From the NCBI RefSeq assembly GCF_001667035.1, contig NZ_LZIR01000084.1:1-39167 (forward strand): DNA of 39,167 nucleotides, given 5' to 3'. Below, in pieces: positions 16,210-24,014 of this stretch (positions within the stretch are counted from its first letter, which is position 1; each line of letters starts with the position of its first letter). Source of the DNA: Mycobacterium sp. 852002-51057_SCH5723018. GTDB lineage: Bacteria; Actinomycetota; Actinomycetes; Mycobacteriales; Mycobacteriaceae. Below the pieces are notes generated by a model. That model made no database searches and was not told the origin of the DNA. It was given only the letters and a program-made list of their open reading frames with translations. Position numbers and translations under genes: made by a program.

Positions 16210-16722
16210 TCAGCGCCGGCGCCGCAGCGCCCACAAGCCGGCGGCCGCGACGAGCGCCAGCGTCACCGCGACGAACGGCCACACCGGCAGGCGGTCGCCG
16301 GCCTGGGTGCCGGTGGCGGCGGGCCCCGGTGTGCCGGTGCCGGGGACGGTGAGTCGAAACGACCAAAACCCGGACACCACGTGGCCGTCCGCTGACGTCA
16401 CGCGGTAGTTGACCGTGTAGGTGCCGGCCGGCCCGAGGGGTCGCAAGCCGACGCCGACCACCGCACCCTGGACCGTCGGCTCCCCGGTGGACCACACGTT
16501 GCCGTCGGGTCCGACGACCGTCATGGCCGCGAACGTGGTCTGCAATCGCTCGTTGAACGTCGCGCTCACCCGGTCTGGCCCGGTCGCGACAACGCCATTG
16601 TCGGCGGGCTCGGCGGACACCCGCGCGGCGTGCGCCGACGCCACCTGGGCGGTCAGGATCGCGGTCACCAGCATCGCGGCCAGCAGCAGCCCCGCCCCGG
16701 CGGCCACCGCCCGGCTCCTCAT
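16210..16722 (-). CDS. CopC-domain copper-binding protein
   Basis: A 170-aa secreted or membrane-anchored protein with a CopC domain. A signal peptide (LLLAAMLVTAILTAQVASA) would be cut before HAARVSAEP, exposing an N-terminal His typical of the CopC copper site; SADGHVVSGFWSFRLTVP carries the second His motif. A C-terminal membrane segment VWPFVAVTLALVAAAGLWAL ends in RRRR. Its ATG overlaps the stop of the YcnI-like gene by 4 nt, so the two are translationally coupled. It probably handles copper outside the membrane (inference). Confidence 0.88.
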   Translation of the reverse strand: MRSRAVAAGAGLLLAAMLVTAILTAQVASAHAARVSAEPADNGVVATGPDRVSATFNERLQTTFAAMTVVGPDGNVWSTGEPTVQGAVVGVGLRPLGPAGTYTVNYRVTSADGHVVSGFWSFRLTVPGTGTPGPAATGTQAGDRLPVWPFVAVTLALVAAAGLWALRRRR

Positions 16723-17366
16723 GCCCGTCGGCGGATCAGCGCGACGCCGAGGCCGACAACGGCCACCGCCAGAGCCGCCCCGGCCAGGACGCGGGCGGTG
16801 TTGTCCGATGATTTCGACTGCGGCGGAGCGGCGTGCGCGTGCGGTGACGGCGGCCCGGCGGCGAGGGTCAGCATGGGCGCCGGGTGTTCGGGCTCACCGC
16901 CGCCGGGCAGCGGCGGCTGGTCCCATTTGATGACGGCCCCGTCGGAATAGGTCTGGGTGGCCGGGAAGCTGACCGTGTCGGTGTCGGGCAGCTGCACCGA
17001 AATGCGGAACAGCGCGAATTGATCCACGCCGATGCCGGCGTTGGGCGCCGCGGTCCAGGTCACGGAGCGGACAGAGCCCGACGCCGCGTCGCGGTCCAGC
17101 TTGGCCGTCCACCCCGGCATCGACTCGGCGCTGGCCGAGGCCACGTTGGGCAGGGCGATGGTCAGTGACGTGGTCGCCGCACCCGTGTTCGATTCGTTGG
17201 GCACCTGGAAGGTGACGATCGCGCTCGTGCCGCGCGCGGGGTTATCGCTGGTCACATGGACGTGCGCCCACGCCGCCGGGCTGGTCGCTGCCGATCCCAG
17301 ATAGAGCGCGACCGCCGCGGCCACTGGGATCAGGACGCGCGAAATCCGCTGGCTCTGCAATGACAT
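16719..17366 (-). CDS. YcnI-like (DUF1775) secreted protein
   Basis: A 215-aa exported protein of the YcnI family. A signal peptide of about 34 residues ends PAAWA, followed by HVHVTSDNPARG, the start expected for a copper-binding YcnI domain. TIALPNVASASAESMPGW, GIGVDQFALFRISVQLP and AVIKWDQPP are core family motifs. The C-terminal part is His/Pro-rich with a membrane helix VLAGAALAVAVVGLGVALI. GGGAG precedes ATG 17366. YcnI and CopC domains often occur together in copper-linked operons. M. tuberculosis has only a 94-aa gene (Rv3851) here. Confidence 0.88.
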   Translation of the reverse strand: MSLQSQRISRVLIPVAAAVALYLGSAATSPAAWAHVHVTSDNPARGTSAIVTFQVPNESNTGAATTSLTIALPNVASASAESMPGWTAKLDRDAASGSVRSVTWTAAPNAGIGVDQFALFRISVQLPDTDTVSFPATQTYSDGAVIKWDQPPLPGGGEPEHPAPMLTLAAGPPSPHAHAAPPQSKSSDNTARVLAGAALAVAVVGLGVALIRRRA

Positions 17367-17386
17367 GGGATCTCCCGTCGCAGCGG

Positions 17387-18043
17387 TCAGGTCAGTCCGA
17401 GGCGGGCCATCAGGTCCGCCTCGATGCCGTCGAGCTGCGACGAGATCGCGGCGTGGGCCGCCCGGCGCCGTGCCGCCGGCATGTTCTCTGCGGCGGTGAC
17501 GGCGGCCGACAGATCGCTGAGCCGCTCGGTGATGGCGGAGACGAACTGTCGCGTCTCGGCGTCCTTGGGCTTCTTTTCTTGCACCAACCGCAACGACTTT
17601 TCCGCCCCGGCGATCCGAGCCGACAATTCGGCGCCCTGCCCGGAAAACTGGCCGATCTGCGCGAGCGGAATCCCGAGCTGATCGGCGCGCCGCTGGTCGA
17701 TCATCGAACGGGCGGCCATGGCCGCGCGGTAGATCAACGGCGTAAGGATCGGGGCCAGCAGCCGAGCCACCGTCAGCCCGCGGCGGATCCGGGTCGGCGA
17801 CAGCAGCTTGCCTTCTCGCGCCGCCTTGAGCTCGGCCTCGGCGACCTTCAGCGCCGTGCGGTCGCTGTCCCGCTGCGATTTGAGCTGCGCCTTGAGGGCC
17901 TTTTCCGCGGCGCGCCGCTCGGCCTTGAGCCGGCGGGTGTCATTCTTGGCGGCCAGCTTGGCCTCGAGTTTGGCGCGGGCCTTGATCGCGCGGGCCTCGG
18001 CGCGACGCGTCGCGCGACTCTTTCGCTTGCCGAACAGGCCCAT
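17387..18043 (-). CDS. Conserved mycobacterial protein (Rv3850-like)
   Basis: A 218-aa protein of unknown function, the same length as Rv3850. The N-terminal half (1-75) is highly charged, with Ala, Lys and Arg dominant, and likely a long alpha helix or coiled coil (AEARAIKARAKLEAKLAAK). The middle has a short hydrophobic segment RLLAPILTPLIYRAAMAARS, and the C-terminal half is again helical. It has no signal peptide. It lies between espR and the YcnI-like gene on the same strand, with 20 nt to the latter, so it may be the first gene of the copper-related operon or part of the espR transcript. Confidence 0.85.
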   Translation of the reverse strand: MGLFGKRKSRATRRAEARAIKARAKLEAKLAAKNDTRRLKAERRAAEKALKAQLKSQRDSDRTALKVAEAELKAAREGKLLSPTRIRRGLTVARLLAPILTPLIYRAAMAARSMIDQRRADQLGIPLAQIGQFSGQGAELSARIAGAEKSLRLVQEKKPKDAETRQFVSAITERLSDLSAAVTAAENMPAARRRAAHAAISSQLDGIEADLMARLGLT

Positions 18044-18158
18044 TCCCGGCCGCCTCCCGGTATCTCGTGAATTTTCGCCGGCGCGTGCGCACGATCCCGA
18101 GAGCCAACCCTAATCGGCATGGGCTGGCCGCAACCGTTCAGGTCGGGATGTATCCCGC

Positions 18159-18557
18159 CTACGCGTCGACGCGCTCGGAGCGGCGCAGTTCGTCGACGCG
18201 CTCCGCGATCTCCTGCCGGGCCTGCGGGGACAACTCGGCAGCGCCCAGCGCTATGCGGCGCACGCCGTCGTCGCGCATCGTGGCCAGCCAGACCAGCTCC
18301 TTGTCGAGCTTTTCGTAGTACTCGTCGTCGGTGAAGTAGGCCGGCTTGATGCGGAAGAAGTTGGCCAGGGCGGCCATGGTGGCCGCCGATGGGTTGGTGC
18401 GGTTGCCCGAACGTAGCTGGGACAGGTAGGGAGCCGACATCGTGATGCCCTCCGCCTTGAGCGCCGCGATCACCTCCGCTGAGGTGTGCGGCCCGCGTCC
18501 GGGTGGATACACCGTCTCGAACAAGCGGTTCAGGCGGGCGGCGAACGTCGTGCTCAT
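18159..18557 (-). CDS. espR: EspR nucleoid-associated regulator
   Basis: A 132-aa DNA-binding protein, identical in length to M. tuberculosis EspR. It has an N-terminal helix-turn-helix (about 1-80: TFAARLNRLFETVYPPGRGP, then MSAPYLSQLRSGNRTNPS) and a C-terminal dimerisation domain (WLATMRDDGVRRIALGAAEL onward). EspR regulates the espACD locus feeding ESX-1 secretion and many cell-wall genes, binding broadly along the chromosome. ATG 18557 has GGAGG with 8-nt spacing; the ORF extension upstream is not used. The 454-nt upstream region is unusually long. Confidence 0.95.
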   Translation of the reverse strand: MSTTFAARLNRLFETVYPPGRGPHTSAEVIAALKAEGITMSAPYLSQLRSGNRTNPSAATMAALANFFRIKPAYFTDDEYYEKLDKELVWLATMRDDGVRRIALGAAELSPQARQEIAERVDELRRSERVDA

Positions 18558-19011
18558 CGATAAGACCTCCACTGGGCTGTAGAAGTGAACTATTGCCTGG
18601 GTGTATTTGCTGATCATGGTAGCGGGGGTTTGGGGCCGCAACCAGGTGCAAACACCTGGGCGTTCAACACCTCCGTTGCTGAAGCTTGCCAAACCCCCAC
18701 TTGACGAGCGTCTAACTAATTCGCTGAAGTGTCCACTAAATTAGCGAACTTCACAGGTTATCCGCAGAATTCGGTGTCGCCGCGACGGTGGCGGGCCGCC
18801 GAGCTCAGGCGCGGCCAGCCGATCCTAGCGAGGGTGCTGGGCAGTCGCACCGCAACCGGCAGGCAACGCGGAGTTCGCGGCGACATCATTTGCTGTCAGG
18901 TTTCTAACACGCGTACAAAACGGGCCAAGGGTGCACATAATCGGCCGCGGCGATACCTCCGGAGCGAATGCGGGGCACGGCGGTGTGCGGGAAGGGGGCG
19001 CCGACGGGCGC
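18558..19011. other. espR upstream region
   Basis: 454 nt without a credible gene. An AT-rich segment around 18700-18760 contains TTCGCT (18720-18725) and AGCGAA (18743-18748) as a dyad, a candidate operator; the espR promoter probably lies between here and 18557. At the far end a GC-rich hairpin closes the GDT1-type gene. The long leader fits known autoregulation of espR, but no EspR site can be assigned by eye. Confidence 0.5.
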
Positions 19012-19012
19012 C
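18997..19012 (-). terminator. GC-rich hairpin at the end of the GDT1-type gene
   Basis: GGCGCC (18997-19002) and GGCGCC (19007-19012), separated by 4 nt, form a 6-bp stem overlapping the stop codon of the transporter gene. It is weak evidence for a terminator because no T run is present. Confidence 0.3.
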
Positions 19013-19707
19013 TAGGCGATGTCCGGTGGCCTCCCGGCGATCGCGGCTTCTTTCCGGCGCCGTCGCAGAGTTTGCGCGGCCGCCGTGATCGCGGCCGTCA
19101 GCGCCACCGCCGCGGTCACGGCGACGGCAACAGAACGCAGCCCCAGCGCGGTGTCGAACAGCATCCACAGGCCGAAGATCAGGAACAGCAGGCTGGCCAG
19201 CGTGTGCAGCAGCTTGGCGGGCAGGCGCTGGTGGAGCAGGGTCCCCGCGCCGATCGCCAAGCCGTCGGCCAACACCATGCCCAGGGTCGAGCCGATCCAC
19301 ACGCCGGTCCAGTCGTGATTGCTTGCCAGCGTGACCGTGGCCAGCGATGTCTTGTCGCTCATCTCGGCGAGCACGAAGGACGACACCACGGTGAGTAACG
19401 CGAATCGGGGTTCGCGATCGGTGGCGACCGTCTCCTCGTCGGCGGTCCCTTCGCGCCAGGCCCACACCGCGAAAACCAGGAACGCGGCCGCCGACGCGAA
19501 GGCCATCGGACGGGCCGGCAGCGTGGTGCCGAGGAAGTGGCCGACAGACACCGAGACGCCGTGCACCAGGAACGCCGCAATCGCCACCCCGGACAGCACC
19601 ACCCACCACCGGTAGCGCAGGGCAAAGGTCATGGTGATGAGCTGGGACCTGTCGCCGAGTTCGGCGAGGAAGACCACCCCGAGGGTGAGCAACGTTGCGG
19701 CGAACAT
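19012..19707 (-). CDS. GDT1/TMEM165-family cation transporter
   Basis: A 231-aa polytopic membrane protein with the two signature motifs of the GDT1 (UPF0016) family: AELGDRSQ at about 15-22 and AEMSDKTS at about 114-121, each in a repeat of three predicted membrane helices. The family moves Mn2+ or Ca2+ out of the cytosol. ATG 19707 (MFAATLLTLGVVFLAELGDR) was chosen over the longer frame because the motif usually lies near residue 15. An 8-bp dyad at 19733-19763 lies just upstream. It occupies the position of Rv3848 in M. tuberculosis. Confidence 0.88.
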   Translation of the reverse strand: MFAATLLTLGVVFLAELGDRSQLITMTFALRYRWWVVLSGVAIAAFLVHGVSVSVGHFLGTTLPARPMAFASAAAFLVFAVWAWREGTADEETVATDREPRFALLTVVSSFVLAEMSDKTSLATVTLASNHDWTGVWIGSTLGMVLADGLAIGAGTLLHQRLPAKLLHTLASLLFLIFGLWMLFDTALGLRSVAVAVTAAVALTAAITAAAQTLRRRRKEAAIAGRPPDIA

Positions 19708-19732
19708 GGGAGGCGACCTTTCGACACGTCGT

Positions 19733-19763
19733 CGGTGACATCTGGGACCATCCGGTGTCACCG
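19733..19763 (-). promoter_or_regulatory. Dyad upstream of the GDT1-type gene
   Basis: CGGTGACA (19733-19740) and TGTCACCG (19756-19763) are perfect 8-bp inverted arms 15 nt apart, 26 nt before the start codon. It could be an operator for a metal-responsive repressor or a leader hairpin. It does not show an obvious yybP-ykoY manganese riboswitch core. Confidence 0.45.
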
Positions 19764-19974
19764 AACATCGGTCGAAGGTCTCGCCCACCGGTCCGCTGGG
19801 ACAGGTTCGCCGGCCGGGCTGTGCGCCAGTATGTCGACTCGACGATTCGGGGCTACTCCCCTTCGCTAACGGTGTTTAGGCTAGCGGGCGAATTTGGCGA
19901 ACGCCAGAACGGCGGTGAAGTTCGGGCGCCCGTAATTTGCGATTCGGGGGCCGAATGAATCCTGTCGAATTCCG

Positions 19975-20508
19975 TTATGCCGCAAGCAGCATCGCCAGGA
20001 TGGCCGTGTCGGGATGGCTGATCGGATCGACGCCGACGCGGCTCACCATCGACGTGATGGTTCCGTCGGCCTCGGCTTCCACCCACGCCGCGCGGTGCTC
20101 CAATCCCAGATACGGCAACCCCGGCAGCAGCACGCACCCCGACGCCGCCCCGGTGCATTCCGGCAAGGACGGCGTGGTTTCCGACGGCGGGTGCAGCATC
20201 AGCAGCGCGGGCGGCTGATGCTCGGCGAAATGCCCGGGCTGGATGGCTGTTTCACCGAACACGGTGCCCTCGGCCAGCACCAGGCCGACCGTGCCGGGCT
20301 CGGGTTCGTCGGGCAACTCCTCGCGGGCACCGAACACCGTTGTCGTGGAAAGCAATCCGGGCAACGACGCGACCCTGACGGCCACCATCAGCAGCTGGGC
20401 CCACTCTTTGGTCGAATCAGGCCAACGCCCGGAGATCACGAACCCTTTCAGCGCGCCACGCGCGTGGAAGGGGGAAACCCCTATAGGACGGTCTGAACCT
20501 GTCTCCAT
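19975..20508 (-). CDS. Conserved hypothetical protein (Rv3847-like)
   Basis: A 177-aa protein of the same length as Rv3847. It has no membrane segment or signal peptide; it begins METGSDRPIGVSPFHARGAL and contains LPGLLSTTTVFGAREELPDE, GTVGLVLAEGTVFGE and, near the C-terminus, VSRVGVDPISHPDTAILAM. I do not know a function. ATG 20508 has GGGAGG at 5-6-nt spacing. It sits downstream of sodA on the same strand, separated by a strong hairpin. Confidence 0.8.
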   Translation of the reverse strand: METGSDRPIGVSPFHARGALKGFVISGRWPDSTKEWAQLLMVAVRVASLPGLLSTTTVFGAREELPDEPEPGTVGLVLAEGTVFGETAIQPGHFAEHQPPALLMLHPPSETTPSLPECTGAASGCVLLPGLPYLGLEHRAAWVEAEADGTITSMVSRVGVDPISHPDTAILAMLLAA

Positions 20509-20655
20509 CTCGGCCTCCCGCGCGACTCCTCCGTCCGAATAACCACACTGGTAGCTCGAATAACTCAGCATGCCTGCGGTTTCGGCGCGGTGCAACTCGA
20601 CACGGCAGGGAATACCCGCCTTATCGAAACACCGAACGCATCGAGGGAAAGGCAA

Positions 20656-20682
20656 GGGCGCCACGCGATCCGCGTGACGCCC
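20656..20682 (-). terminator. Terminator hairpin after sodA
   Basis: Arms GGGCGCCACGCG (20656-20667) and CGCGTGACGCCC (20671-20682) pair with a single C/A mismatch around a 3-nt loop, 18 nt after the sodA stop. It probably ends the sodA transcript before the Rv3847-like gene. Confidence 0.65.
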
Positions 20683-20700
20683 CAGCTTTGCGCGATTGGC

Positions 20701-21324
20701 TCAGCCGAAAATGAGCCCCTGGGTTTTGGAGGTCGCAGCCGCGTACCGCGACTGGACGTCGGCCCAGTTGACCACATTCCAGAACGCTTTGACGTAGTCC
20801 GCCTTGACGTTCTTGTACTGCAGGTAAAAGGCGTGCTCCCACATGTCGACCTGCAACAGGGGAATGATGCCCAGCGGGACGTTGGCCTGCTGATCGTAGA
20901 GCTGGAAGGTCAGCAGCTTGCTGCCCAGCGTGTCGTAGCCGAGCACCGCCCAGCCCGAGCCCTGCAAGCCGTTGGCGGCCGCGCTGAACTGGGCGCGGAA
21001 CTTGTCGAATGACCCGAACGCGTCGTCGATGGCGGCGGCGAGGTCGCCGGTGGGCTTGTCGCCGCCGTCCGGCGAGAGGTTCTTCCACCAGATCGAGTGG
21101 TTGACGTGGCCACCGAGATGGAAGGCCAGATTCTTCTCGTTCAAGAAGATCGCAGCGTGATCGTCGTTGGCACGCGCCTCTTCGAGCTTGGCGACGGCGT
21201 CGTTCACGCCCTTGACGTAGGTCGCGTGGTGCTTGGTGTGGTGGATTTCGTTGATCTGACCGGAGATGTGCGGTTCCAGCGCTGCGTAGTCCCAGTCCAA
21301 GTCGGGCAGGGTGTATTCAGCCAC
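20701..21324 (-). CDS. sodA: Superoxide dismutase (Fe/Mn family), predicted Mn type
   Basis: A 207-aa superoxide dismutase that converts superoxide to peroxide and oxygen. The metal ligands are His28, His76, Asp160 and His164 (GHVNHSIWW, VDMWEHAFYLQY). Residue 145 is Gln (QLYDQQANVPLG), where the iron enzyme of M. tuberculosis has His, so manganese is predicted. GTG 21324 (VAEYTLPDLDWDY) has GAAAGGA upstream. There is no signal peptide; the M. tuberculosis enzyme is exported through the SecA2 route. It is followed by a terminator hairpin. Confidence 0.97.
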   Translation of the reverse strand: MAEYTLPDLDWDYAALEPHISGQINEIHHTKHHATYVKGVNDAVAKLEEARANDDHAAIFLNEKNLAFHLGGHVNHSIWWKNLSPDGGDKPTGDLAAAIDDAFGSFDKFRAQFSAAANGLQGSGWAVLGYDTLGSKLLTFQLYDQQANVPLGIIPLLQVDMWEHAFYLQYKNVKADYVKAFWNVVNWADVQSRYAAATSKTQGLIFG

Positions 21325-21489
21325 GGCATTCCTTTCTTCGATTGTGATCGTCCTTGACGCGCATCCGCACGGGGTCGGCCACGCGGCGGGCTGGCCTCGA
21401 GCTTCACCAGTCAACCCTGCTCCATGACCGCGCGTGCCGCAAGGACGACCGCTACGGGGCGGGGACCCGGGTACCCGTTCGGCGCGATT

Positions 21490-21645
21490 TCAAGACAAGA
21501 CGATGACGACAAGAATGGCGAGCAACGCCAGCGCGATGAGGCCGGCACGCAGGGCGGCGATGCTGTAATTGTGGTTCCACGCAGGCGAGCCAGAAACCGA
21601 GTTCGACGGGGCCGGGGAACCGGGACCGAACGAATGCGTGGCCAT
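21490..21645 (-). CDS. Small single-pass membrane protein (51 aa)
   Basis: A short gene of 51 codons that reads MATHSFGPGSPAPSNSVSG, then SPAWNHNYSIAALRAG and a membrane helix LIALALLAILVVIVLS at the very C-terminus, a tail-anchor layout. ATG 21645 has GAAAGG at 6-nt spacing, and codon use fits the genome. A perfect 20-bp palindrome lies 20 nt upstream, so it is likely regulated. Its function is unknown. It is transcribed towards sodA, 165 nt away. Confidence 0.75.
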   Translation of the reverse strand: MATHSFGPGSPAPSNSVSGSPAWNHNYSIAALRAGLIALALLAILVVIVLS

Positions 21646-21665
21646 TAAGCGCCTTTCGCCTGCAC

Positions 21666-21685
21666 CTCACCTCAAGTGAGGTGAG
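21666..21685. promoter_or_regulatory. 20-bp palindrome before the small membrane protein
   Basis: CTCACCTCA (21666-21674) and TGAGGTGAG (21677-21685) are perfect 9-bp arms with a 2-nt centre, 20 nt upstream of ATG 21645. This is where a -10 region would lie, so binding of a dimeric repressor would block transcription. Confidence 0.65.
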
Positions 21686-21910
21686 TCACAACATCTTTTT
21701 CGTGACGGTGATCATAACCGCTTGCGGGGGGCTTGGAAAATGCGCTGCGTAACGGCGGTTCCCACAGGGGTTTTGGAAGCGGGCCGGATGCGCCGGCGGG
21801 GGCGGGCAGGGCCGGTTCTGTCGGTCTGAAGTGCCAATGCTTAGCAAGACAATGCATTTCGCTCGGATAACGTTTCGGCCTGTTTATGGCACACCCGTAC
21901 CACCCGGTGG

Positions 21911-22009
21911 TTATCCACAGTGGCGGTCCGGGCCAGGCGCTAGGGGCTGTGTCGATGCCGCAAATACCCAGGCCCCGCTTGTGGATAAACCTGTGGAAAC
22001 TGTGGATAG
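21911..22009. other. Cluster of four DnaA-box-like 9-mers
   Basis: TTATCCACA at 21911-21919 (plus), its complement TGTGGATAA at 21980-21988, TGTGGAAAC at 21992-22000 and TGTGGATAG at 22001-22009. The first two match the canonical box exactly and the other two differ at one or two positions. Three lie within 30 bp in the same orientation. It lies upstream of the DUF4328-type gene. Confidence 0.6.
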
Positions 22010-22124
22010 CCGTAGGCAACTGTTGGTGTTGCCGATCGGGGGCGGGCACGCCGCAGGAAACGCCTGCTTCGGCAGCCGGTCCGCGTGCCGCTGTCCGCAT
22101 CGTCGTCGGCGTTAGGCTGGTCCG

Positions 22125-23177
22125 GTGATCCAGGTGTGCTCCCAGTGCGGCACGCGGTGGAACGTGCGCGAGCGGCAACGCGAGTGGTGCCCCCGTTGCC
22201 GCGGCGCCCTCATGGCGCCCCTGCCGGACGTGCCGCCGGCTGACCCGCGGTGGAGCACGCAGGGCGGTCCGCCGCCGACAAGTGCGCCCGCCCCCGCGTG
22301 GCAGCGCATTCAGCCGCGGCTGCCGTCGGGCTTCCGCTGGATCGCGGTGCGCCCGGGCGCCGCACCGCCCCCCCGGCACACACGACGATCCCTGGGTCCG
22401 ACACCGCGTTACGCCGTGATACCGCGCTGGGGATTGGCCGACCGCGTCGACCAGCAACCGGCGGCGGCCGAAAAGCCAACGCAGACAGGGCCTTCCGCGG
22501 CAACCGTGCGCACCACGATGTTTCTGAGCGTGCTGGTGCTCAGCATCACCGCCCTGGTGTATGTCGTGCGGTATGTGCTGTTGGTTATCAACCGGAACAC
22601 GCTGCTGAACTCGATCGTGGCCATCGCGGCGGACTGGCTGGCGGTGCTGGCCAGTTTGGGGGCGATCGCGGCGGTGATCATCTCGGGCGTGCTGCTGATC
22701 CGATGGCTGATCGCGCGGAGGGCCGTAGTGTTCGCACATCACGGACTGCCCGAGCCACGCTCGGTGCGGGCTTTGTGGGCGGGCTGCGTGGTGCCGCTGG
22801 CCAATCTGTTGTGGGCGCCGGTGTTCGTCATAGAGCTGGCCGCCGTCGAGGAGCACTACGCCCGGCTGCGCATGCCGATCCGTCAGTGGTGGATCGCGTG
22901 GGTCTTCAGCTACCTGGTGTCGGCGTTCGCCATCGCAACCAGCTTCGCGACCGACGCCCAGGGCATCGCGAACAACACCGTGCTGATGGTGTTCGCCTAC
23001 CTGTTCGCGGCCGTCACGCTGGCCGCCGCGGCCCGGGTCTTCGAGGGGTTCGAGCGCAAACCCGTGCAACGGCCCGCACACCGGTGGGTCGTCGTCGCAC
23101 CGGACAACGCGCAGCGCCCCGCCGCGCCCGTGCCGGGCGGCCCGGTTGAGTTGGAGGGGCAGGAACCGGCAGCATAG
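22125..23177 (+). CDS. DUF4328-type membrane protein with zinc ribbon (Rv3843c-like)
   Basis: A 350-aa protein. The N-terminus has a zinc-ribbon CSQCG (Cys5, Cys8) and CPRC (about Cys22, Cys25), followed by a Pro-rich linker to about 120. The rest holds about five to six membrane helices (for example TTMFLSVLVLSITALVYVVR, LAVLASLGAIAAVIISGVLL, WIAWVFSYLVSAFAIATSF), with the DUF4328-like GLPEPRSVRALWAGCVVPLAN region. It ends in a soluble tail. GTG 22125 follows TAGGCT by exactly 6 nt, suggesting a leaderless mRNA. Its stop overlaps nothing; glpQ1 begins 4 nt later. Its function is unknown. Confidence 0.8.
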   Translation: MIQVCSQCGTRWNVRERQREWCPRCRGALMAPLPDVPPADPRWSTQGGPPPTSAPAPAWQRIQPRLPSGFRWIAVRPGAAPPPRHTRRSLGPTPRYAVIPRWGLADRVDQQPAAAEKPTQTGPSAATVRTTMFLSVLVLSITALVYVVRYVLLVINRNTLLNSIVAIAADWLAVLASLGAIAAVIISGVLLIRWLIARRAVVFAHHGLPEPRSVRALWAGCVVPLANLLWAPVFVIELAAVEEHYARLRMPIRQWWIAWVFSYLVSAFAIATSFATDAQGIANNTVLMVFAYLFAAVTLAAAARVFEGFERKPVQRPAHRWVVVAPDNAQRPAAPVPGGPVELEGQEPAA

Positions 23178-23181
23178 GGGT

Positions 23182-24006
23182 ATGACGTGGGCCGACGAGG
23201 TGCTCGCCGGGCATCCCTATGTCGTTGCCCATCGCGGCGCCTCGGCCGCTCGGCCCGAACACACGCTGGCCGCATACGATCTCGCGCTGCAGCAGGGCGC
23301 CGACGGCGTGGAATGCGACGTGCGGTTGACCCGCGACGGCCATCTGGTTTGCGTGCATGACCGCCGCCTGGACCGGACCTCGACGGGAGCCGGTCTGGTC
23401 AGCACCATGACCCTGGCTCAACTACGCGAACTCGAGTACGGCGCGTGGCACGACAGCTGGCGGAAGGACGGCACGCACGGCGACACCAGCCTGCTGACGC
23501 TCGACGCCCTCGTGTCCCTCGTGCTGGACTGGCACCGGCCGGTGAAGATCTTCATCGAGACCAAGCATCCGGTCCGATACGGCTCGCTGGTGGAAACCAA
23601 ACTGCTCGCGGCGCTGCACCGCTTCGGCATCGCCGCACCGGCCTCGGCCGACCGGTCCCGCGCGGTGGTCATGTCGTTTTCGGCGGCGGCGGTCTGGCGA
23701 ATTCGCCGCGCCGCGCCGCTGCTGCCGACCGTGCTGCTCGGCAAGACCGCGCGCTACCTCACCAGCACCGCGGCCACCGCCGTCGGCGCCACCGCGGTCG
23801 GGCCGTCGTTACCGACGTTGAAGGACTATCCGCAGCTCGTGGACCGCGCCGTCGCCCAGGGCAGGGCGGTGTACTGCTGGAACGTCGACGAATACGAAGA
23901 CATCGACTTCTGCCGTGATGTCGGGGTGGCCTGGCTTGCCACGCACCACCCGGGCCGCACGAAGGCGTGGTTACAGAATCGAAGCACGGGCAACGGAACC
24001 CATTAG
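23182..24006 (+). CDS. glpQ1: Glycerophosphodiester phosphodiesterase
   Basis: A 274-aa GDPD enzyme that hydrolyses glycerophosphodiesters to glycerol-3-phosphate and an alcohol. The catalytic residues are in VVAHRGASAARPEHTLAAY (His17, Arg18), GADGVECDVRLTRDG (Glu44, Asp46) and VCVHDRRLDRTSTG (His59). No signal peptide is seen, so it is probably cytosolic. ATG 23182 was chosen over the ORF extension because the product then equals GlpQ1 (Rv3842c) in length. It follows the DUF4328-type gene by 4 nt, probably one operon, and converges on the LCP gene with 8 nt between stops. In M. tuberculosis bfrB lies next to it; here it is absent. Confidence 0.95.
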   Translation: MTWADEVLAGHPYVVAHRGASAARPEHTLAAYDLALQQGADGVECDVRLTRDGHLVCVHDRRLDRTSTGAGLVSTMTLAQLRELEYGAWHDSWRKDGTHGDTSLLTLDALVSLVLDWHRPVKIFIETKHPVRYGSLVETKLLAALHRFGIAAPASADRSRAVVMSFSAAAVWRIRRAAPLLPTVLLGKTARYLTSTAATAVGATAVGPSLPTLKDYPQLVDRAVAQGRAVYCWNVDEYEDIDFCRDVGVAWLATHHPGRTKAWLQNRSTGNGTH

Positions 24007-24014
24007 CGGCGCCG

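Larger units (their letters stand above)
21646..22124. other. Non-coding region with a DnaA-box cluster
   Basis: 479 nt with no credible gene; the long minus-strand frame across it is a shadow of the following gene. It contains the palindrome at 21666-21685, a near-dyad ACCAC-CCG-GTGGT around 21899-21911, and four DnaA-box-like 9-mers at 21911-22009. The segment 21830-21920 is locally AT-rich. Confidence 0.6.

Noticed and set aside
19708..19790. yybP-ykoY manganese riboswitch before the GDT1-type gene
   Set aside because: The conserved riboswitch core sequences are not evident; only a simple dyad is seen.
21911..22009. The chromosomal origin oriC
   Set aside because: dnaA, dnaN and rpmH are not adjacent, and four boxes are too few for a mycobacterial oriC.
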